From Naasia sp. SYSU D00057 (GTDB lineage: Bacteria > Actinomycetota > Actinomycetes > Actinomycetales > Microbacteriaceae): 64,000 nt of DNA. The translations under genes and the position numbers were made by a program. Where the stretch lies: contig NZ_JAFMSZ010000002.1 in assembly GCF_017916505.1 (NCBI RefSeq), positions 558,001 to 622,000 of the forward strand, given 5' to 3'. Each line of letters begins with the position of its first letter. Positions within the stretch are counted from its first letter, which is position 1. Shown here piece after piece: positions 37,349-47,270 of the stretch. The notes below the pieces were generated by a model. It was not told the DNA's origin and did not search any database. It saw nothing but the letters and a program-made list of their open reading frames with translations.

Positions 37349-38542
37349 GTGACGAGTCGACGGCCGACCCCGGGGTCTCAGACGTCACTGCGTGAAGCCA
37401 ACCGGGCCCGCATCGTCGACTCGCTGAAGGTCTACGGTCGGCTGACCCAGGTCGAGCTGGCCGGCGTGACCGGCCTCTCCCCCGCCACGGTGTCGAACAT
37501 CGTCAAGGAGCTGTCCGGCTACGGCATCGTGCACACCTCCGCGTCCTCCCGGAGCGGCCGCCGGGCGGTGGAGGTCACCCTCGCCCGCCAGCTCGGGCTC
37601 GTCGCCGGGCTGCACTTCTCCTCGCGCCACCTGCGCGTGGCGGTCGCCGACGTCGCCCACACCGTCGTCGCCGAGAACTCGGTGCCCGTCGCGCTCGAGC
37701 ACCGGTACGACCGGGAGCTCGACCGGGCGGCGCTGCTGCTCAGCGACATGCTCGAGACGCTCGGCGCCGGCCTGCCCGACCTGCTCGCCGTCGGGCTCGC
37801 CCTGCCCGTGCCGGTCGACCGCACGACAGGGCGGGTGTCGGCGCCCGGCATCCTGCGCGGCTGGGAGGGCGTGCACATCGGCGAGGAGCTCGAGGCGCGC
37901 CTGCAGCGCCCGGTGGTGGTCGACAGCGACGCCGACGTCGGCGCGCTGGCCGAGTACCGGTACGGCGCGGGAACCGACGCGCGCGGCCTCGCCTACGTGC
38001 GCGTCGGCCACACGATCAGCGGGGCGCTCATCATCGGCGGCGAGGTGTTCCGCGGCACGACCGGCAAGGCGGGCCAGATCGGGCACGTGACGATCGACGA
38101 GAACGGCCCCATCTGCCGCTGCGGCTCCCGCGGCTGCCTCGAGACGCTCGCCGGCGGCCCCGCGCTGCTCGACCTCTTCCGCGGCGATCCCGGCATGCAG
38201 CGCCTCCGCGACCTGCTCGCCCGCGCCGAGTCCGGGGATGCGAGCGCGCGCCGCGTCATCGCCGACGCGGGCCGCCACATCGGCATCGCGGCCGCCAACC
38301 TCTGCAACCTGTTCGATCCCGACGTGCTCGTCGTCGGCGGCGAGCTCGCGACGGCGGGCGAGACCCTGCTCGCGCCGCTGCGGCACTCGCTCGAGCGATC
38401 GGTGCTCGCGGGGCTCACCGACAGCCCCCGGATCGTGCGGGGCGAGCTCGGCGAGCGCGCGGAGCTGGTCGGCGCGGTCGCCCTCGCCATCGAGAGCATC
38501 GGCGTGGTCGGCGACTCGGCGGTCGCCTCGGTCGGAGCGTGA
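37349..38542 (+). CDS. ROK-family transcriptional repressor (XylR/NagC-like)
   Basis: 397 residues. An N-terminal winged helix (REANRARIVDSLKVYGRLTQ, then GVTGLSPATVSNIVKELSGY) is joined to a sugar-kinase-like ROK domain with the zinc motif CRCGSRGCLET and GTTGKAGQIGHVTIDENG. As a sugar-responsive repressor it probably controls both flanking importers. Start GTG at 37349. Its stop overlaps the start of the next gene (38539), so it leads the rightward operon. Confidence 0.9.
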   Translation: MTSRRPTPGSQTSLREANRARIVDSLKVYGRLTQVELAGVTGLSPATVSNIVKELSGYGIVHTSASSRSGRRAVEVTLARQLGLVAGLHFSSRHLRVAVADVAHTVVAENSVPVALEHRYDRELDRAALLLSDMLETLGAGLPDLLAVGLALPVPVDRTTGRVSAPGILRGWEGVHIGEELEARLQRPVVVDSDADVGALAEYRYGAGTDARGLAYVRVGHTISGALIIGGEVFRGTTGKAGQIGHVTIDENGPICRCGSRGCLETLAGGPALLDLFRGDPGMQRLRDLLARAESGDASARRVIADAGRHIGIAAANLCNLFDPDVLVVGGELATAGETLLAPLRHSLERSVLAGLTDSPRIVRGELGERAELVGAVALAIESIGVVGDSAVASVGA

Positions 38543-39591
38543 GCGTGACCCGGCCGCTCCGCCTGCTGGCGCTCCTCGCCTCGCTCGTGCTCGCGGCGGC
38601 CCTCGGCGGCTGCGCCGGCGCCGGGTCGGGACAGACGACGATCGCGCTGCTGCTCCCCGAGGCCAAGACGGCGCGCTACGAGTCCGTCGACCGTCCTGCG
38701 TTCGAGGAGCGGCTCGGCGAGCTCGGGTCGTACCGCGTGCTCTACTCGAACGCCGACCAGGACCCGTCCAAGCAGCAGGCGCAGGCGGAGGCGGCCCTCG
38801 CGTCCGGCGTGCGGGTGCTCGTGCTCGACCCCGTCGACGCGCAGGCGGCCGTCAGCATCGTCACGGCCGCGAACGCGCAGGGCGTTCCCGTGATCGCCTA
38901 CGACCGGCTTCCCTCGGGAGGCGAGCTCGCCTACTACGTCTCCTTCGACAACGAGCGGATCGGCGAGCTGCAGGGCGAGGCCTTCGCGGAGGCGGTCGGC
39001 TCCACGCCGGGCGACAGCGGCGTGCTCATGGTGAACGGGTCGCCGACCGATCCGAACGCCCGGGAGTTCGAGCGCGGGGCGGAGCGCGCCATCGAGGACG
39101 CGGGGCTGCGGGTGCTCGCCGCGTACGACACCCCGGACTGGAGCCCGGACCAGGCCCAGAACTGGGTGGCCGGGCAGATCACGCGGTTCGGCTCGCGGAT
39201 CGTCGGCGTCTACGCGGCCAACGACGGGACGGCGGGCGGCGCGATCGCCGCTTTCAAGGCCGCGAACGTCTCCCCCATGCCGGTCGTGTCGGGCCAGGAC
39301 GCGGAGCTCGCCGGCATCCAGCGGATCGTGACCGGCGACCAGTACCTCACGATCTACAAGGCGATGCGCCAGCAGGCTCGCCTCGCGGCCGAGGCGGCCG
39401 TCGCGCTCGTCAAGGGCGAGCCGGTGCAGGCGGAGACGACCGTGCACGGCACACCGGCCACGATCCTGCCGGCCGTCGTGGTGACGCGCGACAGCATCCT
39501 CTCGACGGTCGTCGCGGACGGCGTGTACTCGGTCGACGACATCTGCACGCAGAGCTACGCGGCGGCGTGCGCGGAAGCGGGGCTCCGGTGA
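38539..39591 (+). CDS. Sugar-binding lipoprotein (xylose-type, second importer)
   Basis: 350 residues. Lipoprotein signal TRPLRLLALLASLVLAAALG then GCAG, with the lipidated Cys near residue 31. The receptor domain (TIALLLPEAKTARYESVDRP, YDRLPSGGELAYYVSFDNER, VVSGQDAELAGIQRIVTGDQ, YLTIYKAM) is a paralogue of the ChvE-like protein at 32971-34077. The start is GTG at 38539 within the ROK gene stop. It belongs to a three-gene importer translated through successive 4-nt overlaps. Confidence 0.9.
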   Translation: MSVTRPLRLLALLASLVLAAALGGCAGAGSGQTTIALLLPEAKTARYESVDRPAFEERLGELGSYRVLYSNADQDPSKQQAQAEAALASGVRVLVLDPVDAQAAVSIVTAANAQGVPVIAYDRLPSGGELAYYVSFDNERIGELQGEAFAEAVGSTPGDSGVLMVNGSPTDPNAREFERGAERAIEDAGLRVLAAYDTPDWSPDQAQNWVAGQITRFGSRIVGVYAANDGTAGGAIAAFKAANVSPMPVVSGQDAELAGIQRIVTGDQYLTIYKAMRQQARLAAEAAVALVKGEPVQAETTVHGTPATILPAVVVTRDSILSTVVADGVYSVDDICTQSYAAACAEAGLR

Positions 39592-40415
39592 GCCGGGCGG
39601 AGGAGAATCGACGGGTGCCCGGTCCCGCCCTCTCCGTCGCGCGTCCCGACGAGCATCCGGACCGCATCCTCTCGCTGCGCGGCATCACCAAGAGGTTCGG
39701 GGCGGTGCGCGCCCTCACCGGCGTCGACCTCGACGTGCACGTGGGCGAGGTGGTGGCGATCGTCGGCGACAACGGCGCCGGCAAGTCGACCCTCGTGAAG
39801 ATCCTCGCGGGCGTCCACCCGGCCGACGGCGGCTCGATCCGCTTCTTCGGACAGCTGACGCCGATCGACTCGCCGACCGACTCCCTCGACCTCGGCATCG
39901 CGACCGTGTTCCAGGACCTCGCGCTGTGCGACAGCCTCGACGTGGTCTCGAACCTGTGGCTCGGGCGCGAGCTCACCCGCGCGGGCGCGCTCGACGAGGT
40001 CGAGATGGAGAAGCGGTCGTGGGGGCTGCTGCGCGAGCTTCATGCCCGCATCACCGATGTGCGCGTGCCGGTCGCCTCGCTCTCCGGCGGGCAGCGGCAG
40101 ACGGTCGCGATCGCGCGCTCGCTCATCGGCGATCCGCACGTGGTGATCCTCGACGAGCCGACGGCCGCCCTCGGGGTGTCGCAGACCGCCGAGGTGCTCA
40201 ACCTCATCGAGCGGCTCCGCGACCGCGGGCTCGGCGTCATCCTCGTGAGCCACAACATCGCCGACGTCCTCGCGGTCGCCGACCGAGTCGTCGTGCTCCG
40301 CCTCGGCCGCAACAACGGTGAGTTCCGGGCGTCGGAGACCTCGAGCGACGCGCTCATCGCCGCCATCACCGGCGCGATGGACCACTCCCGTCGGGGCGGG
40401 GACGACCCGGAATGA
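39588..40415 (+). CDS. Sugar ABC transporter ATP-binding protein, single ABC module
   Basis: 275 residues with one nucleotide-binding module: Walker A GDNGAGKS, signature LSGGQRQTVAIARSL and Walker [14 protein letters not shown]. Importers of this class often use a double-module protein such as MmsA; here only one module is present, as in the FrcA/GguA-like single forms, so a homodimer is expected. The GTG start at 39588 overlaps the preceding stop; an earlier open frame is a shadow. Confidence 0.9.
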   Translation: MSRAEENRRVPGPALSVARPDEHPDRILSLRGITKRFGAVRALTGVDLDVHVGEVVAIVGDNGAGKSTLVKILAGVHPADGGSIRFFGQLTPIDSPTDSLDLGIATVFQDLALCDSLDVVSNLWLGRELTRAGALDEVEMEKRSWGLLRELHARITDVRVPVASLSGGQRQTVAIARSLIGDPHVVILDEPTAALGVSQTAEVLNLIERLRDRGLGVILVSHNIADVLAVADRVVVLRLGRNNGEFRASETSSDALIAAITGAMDHSRRGGDDPE

Positions 40416-41650
40416 GGCAGGGACCACGCCGCGTCGCGGAGCATCCCGACACCGCCGCGCGCACGCTGCCGGAGCTCGTGTCCTCCGGGGTCGTCCGCGC
40501 CCGCACCGGCGACCTCGGCGTCGCCCCCGTGCTGATCGGGCTCGCGATCCTCTGGACGGTCTTCACCGCGCTGAACCCGGTGTTCCTCAGCCCCACGAAT
40601 CTCGTGAACCTGACGATGCAGTCGGCGGCGACCGGCGTCATCGCCATCGGCATCGTGCTGCTGCTGCTGATCGGGGAGATCGACCTCTCCGTCGGGTCGG
40701 TGAGCGGCCTCGCGGGCGCCATCCTCGCCGTCGGCAGCGTCCAGCTCGGGCTCCCGCTGCCGATCGTGCTGCTCGCGGCGCTCGCCTGCGGCCCGCTCAT
40801 CGGACTCGTCTACGGCCTGCTCTACACGCGCTTCGGGGTGCCCGGCTTCGTGCTCACCCTGGCCGGACTGCTCGCCGCGCTCGGCGCGCAGCTGCAGGTG
40901 CTCGGCACCGCCGGGTCGATCACGATCCCGTTCGACTCGGCGATCGTGCAGTTCGGCCAGCAGCTGTTCGTGCCCGCCTGGCTGATGTACACGATCGACG
41001 CCGCGGTCGTGGCGCTCGTCGCCTGGCGCCTGGTCGCGGAGGCCCGGCGGCGGGCCGAGGCGGGGCTCGCGGCGCGCAGCACCGCGGCCATCGCGCTCCG
41101 GGTCGGCGCGCTCGCTCTGCTCCTCTTCGCCTGCAGCTGGTACCTGCACCAGGACGGCGGGCGGGGCGTCGGCGCCATGGTGCTGCTGTTCGTGATCCTC
41201 GTCGCCGGGACGCACCTGCTGCTCACCCGGACCCGGTTCGGGCGCGCCGTCTACGCGGTCGGCGGCAGCGTCGAGGGCGCCCGCCGCGCGGGCATCCGGG
41301 TCGCCCGCGTGCAGATCTCGCTGTTCGTGCTCTGCTCGACGTTCGCGGCGATCGGGGGCATCCTCGCCGCCGCGCGGCTCGCCGGGGCGAACCAGTCGAG
41401 CGGCGGCGGCGACATGTTCCTCAACGCCATCGCCGCGGCCGTCATCGGCGGCACGAGCCTCTTCGGCGGGCGTGGATCGGCGTTCTCCGCCCTGCTCGGC
41501 GTGCTCGTGCTCACCTCGATCTCGCTGGGGCTGACCCTGCTCTCGCTCGACAGCTCGGTGCGCTACATCGTCACGGGCGCGGTGCTCGTGCTCGCGGTCA
41601 TCGTCGACTCGGTGTCGCGCCGCTCCCGGGCCGCCGCCGGCCGCGCCTGA
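40412..41650 (+). CDS. Sugar ABC transporter permease (XylH/MmsB-like)
   Basis: 412 residues with about ten membrane segments. Diagnostic segments match the permease at 34145-35536: [58 protein letters not shown] and AAAVIGGTSLFGGRGSAFSA. It overlaps the ATPase gene by 4 nt and ends the operon. Confidence 0.92.
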   Translation: MRQGPRRVAEHPDTAARTLPELVSSGVVRARTGDLGVAPVLIGLAILWTVFTALNPVFLSPTNLVNLTMQSAATGVIAIGIVLLLLIGEIDLSVGSVSGLAGAILAVGSVQLGLPLPIVLLAALACGPLIGLVYGLLYTRFGVPGFVLTLAGLLAALGAQLQVLGTAGSITIPFDSAIVQFGQQLFVPAWLMYTIDAAVVALVAWRLVAEARRRAEAGLAARSTAAIALRVGALALLLFACSWYLHQDGGRGVGAMVLLFVILVAGTHLLLTRTRFGRAVYAVGGSVEGARRAGIRVARVQISLFVLCSTFAAIGGILAAARLAGANQSSGGGDMFLNAIAAAVIGGTSLFGGRGSAFSALLGVLVLTSISLGLTLLSLDSSVRYIVTGAVLVLAVIVDSVSRRSRAAAGRA

Positions 41651-41669
41651 GCGGCGATAGCGGCCGGCT

Positions 41670-41759
41670 GCGTAACAGATCCAGGAGATCTCGCCCCTGC
41701 CGCGCCGATCCATGCTGATCCGAGGCGGTGATCGCGGATCTCTCCTCGATTCGTTACGC
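41670..41759. repeat. Intergenic imperfect inverted repeat (GCGTAAC ... GTTACGC)
   Basis: 41670-41694 (GCGTAACAGATCCAGGAG...) pairs imperfectly with 41734-41759 (...CTCCTCGATTCGTTACGC). It lies between the convergent permease and small membrane-protein genes and includes further GATC-containing words in the loop. Could serve as a terminator. Confidence 0.65.
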
Positions 41760-41777
41760 GGGCGCTCCCGGAGCGGG

Positions 41778-41918
41778 CTAGGAGAGGCTGCCGATGATGC
41801 CGCTGATCACCAGGTAGACGCCGACCCCGCCGACGAACAGCCAGACCGCGATCCGGCCCATCGAGGGCGGCTTCGGCTTCTTCGGGTCGCGGAACGCGTC
41901 GTCGGGCAGGTAGCTCAT
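41778..41918 (-). CDS. Small single-pass membrane protein (46 aa) downstream of lysS
   Basis: 46 residues: MSYLPDDAFRDPKKPKPPSM then GRIAVWLFVGGVGVYLVISG and IIGSLS. A charged N-terminus with a PKKPKPP stretch is followed by one membrane segment. It starts 8 bp after the lysS stop, so is probably co-transcribed. Function unknown. Confidence 0.7.
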   Translation of the reverse strand: MSYLPDDAFRDPKKPKPPSMGRIAVWLFVGGVGVYLVISGIIGSLS

Positions 41919-41925
41919 CGCCGTC

Positions 41926-43425
41926 TCACTTCACGAGGGGGAACAGGATGGTCTCGCGGATGCCGAGGCCGGTGACCGCCATGAGGAGCCGGTCGATGCC
42001 CATGCCCATGCCGCCCGTCGGGGGCATGCCGTGCTCGAGCGCACGCAGGAAGTCCTCGTCCACCCGCATGGCCTCCGGGTCGCCGCCCGCGGCGAGGCGG
42101 GCCTGCTCGACGAACCGCTCGCGCTGGATGACGGGGTCGATGAGCTCCGAGTAGCCCGTCGCGAGCTCGAAGCCGCGCACGTAGAGGTCCCACTTCTCGA
42201 CGACGCCCGTGCGGGAGCGGTGATCGCGCACGAGCGGGGAGGTGTCCACCGGGAAGTCCCGCACGAAGGTGGGGGCGGTGAGCCCCGGCTTCACGTGGTG
42301 CTCCCACAGCTCCTCCACCCACTTGCCGCGCAGCGGGTGGTCGATCTCGATCTCGACGTCGGCGGCGAGCCGCTCGAGGCGCTCGAGGGGCGTCTCCGGG
42401 GTGATCTCCTCGCCGACCGCCTCGCTCAGCGACTCGTACATGCCGATCCGGGCCCACTCGCCGCCGAGGTCGTACTCGGTGCCGTCCGCCCAGGTGACGA
42501 CCGTCGAGCCGGCGACGGCGCGGGCGGCCTCCTGGACGAGCTCCTGGGTGAGGTCGGCGATGCCGTTGTAGTCGGAGTACGCCTGGTAGGCCTCGAGCAT
42601 CGCGAACTCGGGCGAGTGCGTCGAGTCGGCGCCCTCGTTGCGGAAGTTGCGGTTGATCTCGAAGATCCGCTCGAGCCCGCCGACCGCGGCGCGCTTCAGG
42701 TAGAGCTCGGGGGCGATCCGCAGGTACAGCTCCGTGTCGAACGCATTGCTGTGGGTTGTGAACGGCCGTGCGGAGGCTCCGCCGTGCTGCACCTGCAGCA
42801 TCGGGGTCTCGAGCTCGAGGAAGCCGTGGCGGGTGAAGGTGGAGCGCAGGGAGGCGACGACGGTCGCGCGGGCGCGGACCGTCTCGCGGGCGCGGTCGCG
42901 CACGATCAGGTCGAGGTAGCGCGAACGGACGCGCGTCTCCTCGCTCAGCTCGGCGTGCAGGTTGGGCAGCGGGCGCAGGGCCTTGGCCGCCATCGCCCAG
43001 TCGCGGACGAGGACGGACAGCTCGCCGCGGCGGGAGGCGATGACCTCGCCGGTGGCCTGGACGAGGTCGCCTAGGTCGACGAGCTCCTTCCAGCGGTCGA
43101 GCGACTCCTGCCCCACCTCGGCGAGGCTCAGCATCACCTGGATGCGATCGCCGTCGCCCGCCTGCAGCGCGGCGAAGACGAGCTTGCCGGTGATCCGCTG
43201 GTGCACGACGCGGCCGGCGAGGCTCACGGTCTCGCCCGTCTTCTCGTCGGGGGCGAGGTTCCCGTGCCGGGCGCGGACGGCGCCGATCGTGTCGGTCACC
43301 GGCACGCCCACCGGGTAGGCCTCACCGCCCTCGGCGAGCACGCGGTTCCGCTTCTCGAGGCGCACCGCCATCTGCTCGCTGACCTCGGCCTCGGTGGGCT
43401 CGGACGGCAGGGGCTCCTCGGTCAC
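41926..43425 (-). CDS. lysS: Lysyl-tRNA synthetase, class II
   Basis: 499 residues. N-terminal OB-fold anticodon-binding domain (about 55-175: [20 protein letters not shown]) and class II core: motif 2 [20 protein letters not shown] and motif 3 [15 protein letters not shown]. Charges tRNA-Lys with lysine. The start is GTG at 43425, with AGAGGA upstream; the frame is open to 43560 but the extension runs into the inverted repeat at 43520-43577. Confidence 0.95.
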   Translation of the reverse strand: MTEEPLPSEPTEAEVSEQMAVRLEKRNRVLAEGGEAYPVGVPVTDTIGAVRARHGNLAPDEKTGETVSLAGRVVHQRITGKLVFAALQAGDGDRIQVMLSLAEVGQESLDRWKELVDLGDLVQATGEVIASRRGELSVLVRDWAMAAKALRPLPNLHAELSEETRVRSRYLDLIVRDRARETVRARATVVASLRSTFTRHGFLELETPMLQVQHGGASARPFTTHSNAFDTELYLRIAPELYLKRAAVGGLERIFEINRNFRNEGADSTHSPEFAMLEAYQAYSDYNGIADLTQELVQEAARAVAGSTVVTWADGTEYDLGGEWARIGMYESLSEAVGEEITPETPLERLERLAADVEIEIDHPLRGKWVEELWEHHVKPGLTAPTFVRDFPVDTSPLVRDHRSRTGVVEKWDLYVRGFELATGYSELIDPVIQRERFVEQARLAAGGDPEAMRVDEDFLRALEHGMPPTGGMGMGIDRLLMAVTGLGIRETILFPLVK

Positions 43426-43519
43426 GTGGTCCTCTTCTTCTCGGGGAACGGGCCCGACAACGCTACCGCGCCTCGACCTGAGGCTCCGGCGGGGCCGAGG
43501 CCCACCTGATTCGCCGAGC

Positions 43520-43577
43520 GCGCCCTGGAGCACCGAGTGCACCCCGTGCACAGGGTGCACTCGGTGTTCTGGGGCGC
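43520..43577. repeat. Nested perfect palindrome between panC and lysS
   Basis: CACCGAGTGCACCC (43531-43544) and GGGTGCACTCGGTG (43553-43566) are perfectly complementary with an 8-nt loop that itself contains GTGCAC; outer arms GCGCCC and GGGCGC extend it. It lies upstream of lysS, where it may end panC messages or regulate lysS. Confidence 0.75.
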
Positions 43578-43603
43578 ATTCGGCGGGACCAGCCCCGCAG
43601 CGA

Positions 43604-44479
43604 TCAGCCGAGGACGACGGTGTCGTTGTCGATGAGGCGGGTGCCGCCGACGGTCGCGGCCACGAGCACGCGAGCGGGGCCGCGGTAGCCGTCGTCGACG
43701 GGCTGGAACGTGCCCGGATCGACGATCGCGAAGTAGTCGAGCGCGACGAGGGGCTCGCCCATGAGCGACGCCTGCGCGGCCGCGATCGTCGCGTCGACCC
43801 CGCGGTCGGCGGCCGAGGCGGCGGCCTCGAGCGCGCCGTGGAGGGCGCGGGCGGCGATGCGCGCCTCGGGCCCCAGCCGCCGGTTCCGGCTGGAGAGGGC
43901 GAGGCCGTCGGTGTCGCGCACCGTGTCGACCACCTCCACCGTCACCGGGAAGTCGAGGTCGCGCACCATCTGCTGCACGAGGAACACCTGCTGTGCGTCC
44001 TTGCGCCCGAACAGCACCGCATCCGGCCCGACGATGTGCAGGAGCTTCGCGACCACGGTGAGCACGCCCTCGAAGTGGCCGCGGCGGCTCGCGCCCTCCA
44101 GCTGGGAGGCGACGGGCCCGCCGGTGATGCGGACGACGGTCGGCCCGTTCGGGTACATGACCTGCTCGGTGGGGGCGAATACCAGGTCCGCGCCCGCCTC
44201 GGCGAGCAGGGCGACGTCCGACTCGAGCGTCCGCGGATAGGCGGCGAGGTCCTCGGCCTGCCCGAACTGAAGCGGGTTCACGAAGATCGACACCACGACG
44301 ACGTCGGCGACCTCCCGTGCCCGCTGCACGAGCGCGAGGTGGCCGGCGTGCAGCGCGCCCATGGTCGGAACCAGGGCGACGCGGGCGTCGGCGACGCCTC
44401 GTGCGGCGGCGTCCGCGCGTGCGGTGCGCACGGCGTCGCGGATGGCGTCGATGTCCGACGCCACGACCGGGCCGGTCAC
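43604..44479 (-). CDS. panC: Pantothenate synthetase
   Basis: 291 residues, typical length. ATP motif [15 protein letters not shown], the substrate-binding [14 protein letters not shown] region, [20 protein letters not shown] and the LSSRNRRLG signature. Joins pantoate and beta-alanine. The GTG start at 44479 overlaps the stop of the DUF2520 gene (GTGA). Confidence 0.95.
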   Translation of the reverse strand: MTGPVVASDIDAIRDAVRTARADAAARGVADARVALVPTMGALHAGHLALVQRAREVADVVVVSIFVNPLQFGQAEDLAAYPRTLESDVALLAEAGADLVFAPTEQVMYPNGPTVVRITGGPVASQLEGASRRGHFEGVLTVVAKLLHIVGPDAVLFGRKDAQQVFLVQQMVRDLDFPVTVEVVDTVRDTDGLALSSRNRRLGPEARIAARALHGALEAAASAADRGVDATIAAAQASLMGEPLVALDYFAIVDPGTFQPVDDGYRGPARVLVAATVGGTRLIDNDTVVLG

Positions 44480-45225
44480 TCGTCCTCCTGCAGCTCGTCG
44501 AAGCCGTCGGGGGGAAGATCGGCCAGGTCGATGCTATCCGGGGTCGCACGCGACAGCGCGTCCTCGACGGTGGAGCGGGCGAGCGGGCCCAGCACGCGGC
44601 CGGGCGCCTCGACGCCCACCCCGGCGAGGATCCGCGTCGCCTGGTCGATGACGGCGCTCGAGAAGGTGGACACCGTCTCGATCGCCTCGGCGTACGCGGC
44701 GCGGTCCTGCTCCGCGATGAGCACCGGCTCCCCGCCCATCTCGACCACGAGCGCCTGGCCGATCGGCTGCACGGGGGTCGGCGCGGTCACCGCGAACCAG
44801 GTCTCGGCGAGACGCGTGAGGTCGAGGCTCGTCCCCGTGAACGACATCGCGGGGTGGATGGCGAGCGGGATGGCGCCCGCCCGCGTCGCGGGGGCGAGCA
44901 CGTCGGTGCCGTACCGCGCGGCCGTGTGCACGACGAGCTGGCCCGCCTGCCACCCGCCGGTGGCGGCAAGCCCCTCGACGAGCTTGGGCAGCTCGTCGGC
45001 GGGGACGGCGAGGAGCACGAGCTCGCTGCGCTCGATCACCTGCGGCACGGGCAGGATCGGCACGGCCGGCAGCATCGCCTCCGCACGCTCCCGGCTGGCG
45101 GTGGAGATCGCGGATATGCCGGTCAGGGCATGTCCCGCTCCGGCGAGCGCGGCCCCGAGCACCGGCCCCACCCGGCCGGCACCGATGATGCCCACACCGA
45201 GGCGCCCGGACCGTCGCGTGCTCAC
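44476..45225 (-). CDS. Rossmann-like / DUF2520 oxidoreductase-type protein
   Basis: 249 residues. N-terminal NAD(P)-type Rossmann fold LGVGIIGAGRVGPVLGAALA, then a DUF2520 helical domain with IHPAMSFTGTS. Proteins of this type are commonly next to panC and have been proposed to act in pantothenate or related metabolism, but the reaction is not established. The GTG start at 45225 overlaps the preceding PH-protein stop by 4 nt. Confidence 0.85.
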   Translation of the reverse strand: MSTRRSGRLGVGIIGAGRVGPVLGAALAGAGHALTGISAISTASRERAEAMLPAVPILPVPQVIERSELVLLAVPADELPKLVEGLAATGGWQAGQLVVHTAARYGTDVLAPATRAGAIPLAIHPAMSFTGTSLDLTRLAETWFAVTAPTPVQPIGQALVVEMGGEPVLIAEQDRAAYAEAIETVSTFSSAVIDQATRILAGVGVEAPGRVLGPLARSTVEDALSRATPDSIDLADLPPDGFDELQEDE

Positions 45226-46787
45226 GGGGCGCTCCCGGACGCGTTCCAGCGGTGGGTCGTGTCGGCAGCGCCGGAGGTGACCGCGGCCACGGCGAGGTCG
45301 GCGAAGAGGGTGACCGCGACGTCCGCGTCCGCCACCTCGAGCCGCGGGGCGATCGGCCCCGCGACGGTGTGCGCGTGCACCCCGGCGAGGCGCAGGCGGC
45401 GCCGCAGCGGTCCCTGCACGAGGGCGACGCTCTGCAGGCGCGCCTGCGGCACGAGGACGACCGTGCGCCACACGATCCCCGAGCGCAGCACGAGGGCCGA
45501 GCTGGTGAGGGTGAACCCGGTGCGCCGCCAGGAGAACGGGCGCAGCCAGCGCGCCCGGGGCGGCGCGTTCACGAACCCGTCGTCGCCGCCACGGCCGGTG
45601 AGGCTCGTGTCGAGCAGCCCCTCTTCGCCGTGGAGGTCGGGCAGCAGGAGCGCGAGCACGCGCGCGACGTCGTCCTGGGTGCCGACCGGCATCAGCCGGG
45701 TGGCGGCCACGTTGCCCGAGCTCGCGCTCGGCACGCCGGAGCTCGCGAGGTTCGTCGTGATGTGCCACCACCCGGCCGGGCGCCAGAGCAGCGGCTGCCG
45801 GATGGCGACGGAGTGGATGCGACCCGGCGGGATGGTCTGGCTGCTCGTCGAGAGCAGGCCGTAGCCGACGCGCACGCCGTTCGGAGTGCCGGCGATGCTG
45901 TAGCGCAGCGTGCGGGTGAAGCGGTTCACGATGACGCCGCCCATGCCGATGAGGGCGGGGAAGACGCCGAGGATCGCGTACCAGTTGCCGGAGATCGCCA
46001 CCCAGGGGATCCCCACCGCGAGGACCAGCACGAAGATGACCGTCGTCTCGCTGAGCAGGAGCGAGCCGATGATCCGGCCCGGCGGGATGTGCACCACCGA
46101 CTCGGCTGGGGCCTCCGACGGGTCCAGCTCGGGCGCGAGCAGCTCGTCGACCCGCTGCTCGAGCAGGCCGCTGCGCACGCGGGCGACCGCGGGAGCGCCG
46201 CCCCGCTTGGCGCCGGACGCGAGAGTGAGCACATCGCGGCGCAGCACGTCGGCCTGGGCCGACCCGAGGTAGGCGAGCCGCACGTTCGCGTCCTGCCCCG
46301 CGACCGAGATCTCGAGCCGGGCCGCGCCCACCAGCCGGGCCAGGAACGGCCGCTGCAGGTTGATGCCCTGGATCCGGTCGAGCCGGGCCTGCCGCTGCGT
46401 GCGGAAGAGGATGCCGGAGCGCACCTCGACGACCTCGTCGGTCACCCGGAACTGGTGGAAGCGCCAGGACAGGTAGAAGCCGACGATGCCGATGAGGACG
46501 AACGCGATGGCCCCGCCCAGGACGGGCAGGAGCAGGTTCCGGTCGATCAGCAGGTCGACCGGGTCCTCCTCCTGGAACCCGACCGCCAGCTCGACGAGTC
46601 GGTCGCGGAAATTGGCGACGAGCACGCCGAGGATCGCGAGGAATGCGACGCCGCCGCGGAGGAACGGGGTGGCCGGGTGCAGCCGGTGCCACTCGCCGTC
46701 GGCGAGGGCGTCGGCCGGGTCGGGCACGCCGTCCGGCGCAGCGACCGGGAGGGCGTCGTCGGGAGCGGCGGGGAGCGGCTCGGTCAC
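45222..46787 (-). CDS. Large membrane protein with repeated bacterial PH domains (YdbT-like)
   Basis: 521 residues with several paired membrane segments (GGVAFLAILGVLVANF, LLPVLGGAIAFVLIGIVGFY, VIFVLVLAVGIPWVAISGNW) and three PH-like (DUF304) beta domains, for instance FHQFRVTDEVVEVRSGIL with RIQGINLQRPFLARL, and WRTVVLVPQARLQSVAL. Bacillus YdbS/YdbT homologues confer resistance to some bacteriocins; the role here is unknown. It overlaps the next PH gene by 4 nt. Confidence 0.85.
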   Translation of the reverse strand: MTEPLPAAPDDALPVAAPDGVPDPADALADGEWHRLHPATPFLRGGVAFLAILGVLVANFRDRLVELAVGFQEEDPVDLLIDRNLLLPVLGGAIAFVLIGIVGFYLSWRFHQFRVTDEVVEVRSGILFRTQRQARLDRIQGINLQRPFLARLVGAARLEISVAGQDANVRLAYLGSAQADVLRRDVLTLASGAKRGGAPAVARVRSGLLEQRVDELLAPELDPSEAPAESVVHIPPGRIIGSLLLSETTVIFVLVLAVGIPWVAISGNWYAILGVFPALIGMGGVIVNRFTRTLRYSIAGTPNGVRVGYGLLSTSSQTIPPGRIHSVAIRQPLLWRPAGWWHITTNLASSGVPSASSGNVAATRLMPVGTQDDVARVLALLLPDLHGEEGLLDTSLTGRGGDDGFVNAPPRARWLRPFSWRRTGFTLTSSALVLRSGIVWRTVVLVPQARLQSVALVQGPLRRRLRLAGVHAHTVAGPIAPRLEVADADVAVTLFADLAVAAVTSGAADTTHRWNASGSAP

Positions 46788-47266
46788 AGCCCCACCCGGC
46801 GGGTCTCGGCGAGCCCGACCAGCCGGTCGCGCAGTGCCTCCGCCTCCTGCTCCGGCAGGCCGGGGATGGTGACGTTGGTGGCGGCGGCGGCCGTGACGAA
46901 CTTGAGCTCGGAGAGGCCGAGGGCGCGCGAGACCGGTCCCCTGTTGATGTCGATGAGCTGCATGCGCCCGTAGGGGATCGCGACGAAGCGCTGGTAGAGC
47001 AGGCCGCGGCGGAACAGCAGGTCGTCGTCCCGCAGCTGGTAGCCGTAGGAGCGGACCCGGCCGGGGGCGATGGCGGCCGAGATCAGGCCGATGACCGCGG
47101 CCACGGCGAACGCGGCGGACAGGAAGCCGATGCCGAGCACGAACGCGGCGATGGCGACGATCGCGGCGATCACCGCCATGCTCGCGCTGCCCGCGAGCTC
47201 GACCCCGACCTGCTTCGGCGAGACGCGCCTCCAGTCGCCGGGAACCGGTTCGAGCCGCTCTGCCAT
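46784..47266 (-). CDS. PH domain-containing membrane protein (YdbS-like)
   Basis: 160 residues. Two adjacent membrane segments (SMAVIAAIVAIAAFVLGIGF and AAFAVAAVIGLISAAIA) precede one PH-like domain, YGYQLRDDDLLFRRGLLYQR and VAIPYGRMQLIDINRGPVSR. It forms the usual pair with the larger PH protein downstream. ATG start 47266, 4 bp after the DUF3180 stop. Confidence 0.85.
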   Translation of the reverse strand: MAERLEPVPGDWRRVSPKQVGVELAGSASMAVIAAIVAIAAFVLGIGFLSAAFAVAAVIGLISAAIAPGRVRSYGYQLRDDDLLFRRGLLYQRFVAIPYGRMQLIDINRGPVSRALGLSELKFVTAAAATNVTIPGLPEQEAEALRDRLVGLAETRRVGL

Positions 47267-47270
47267 GGGC

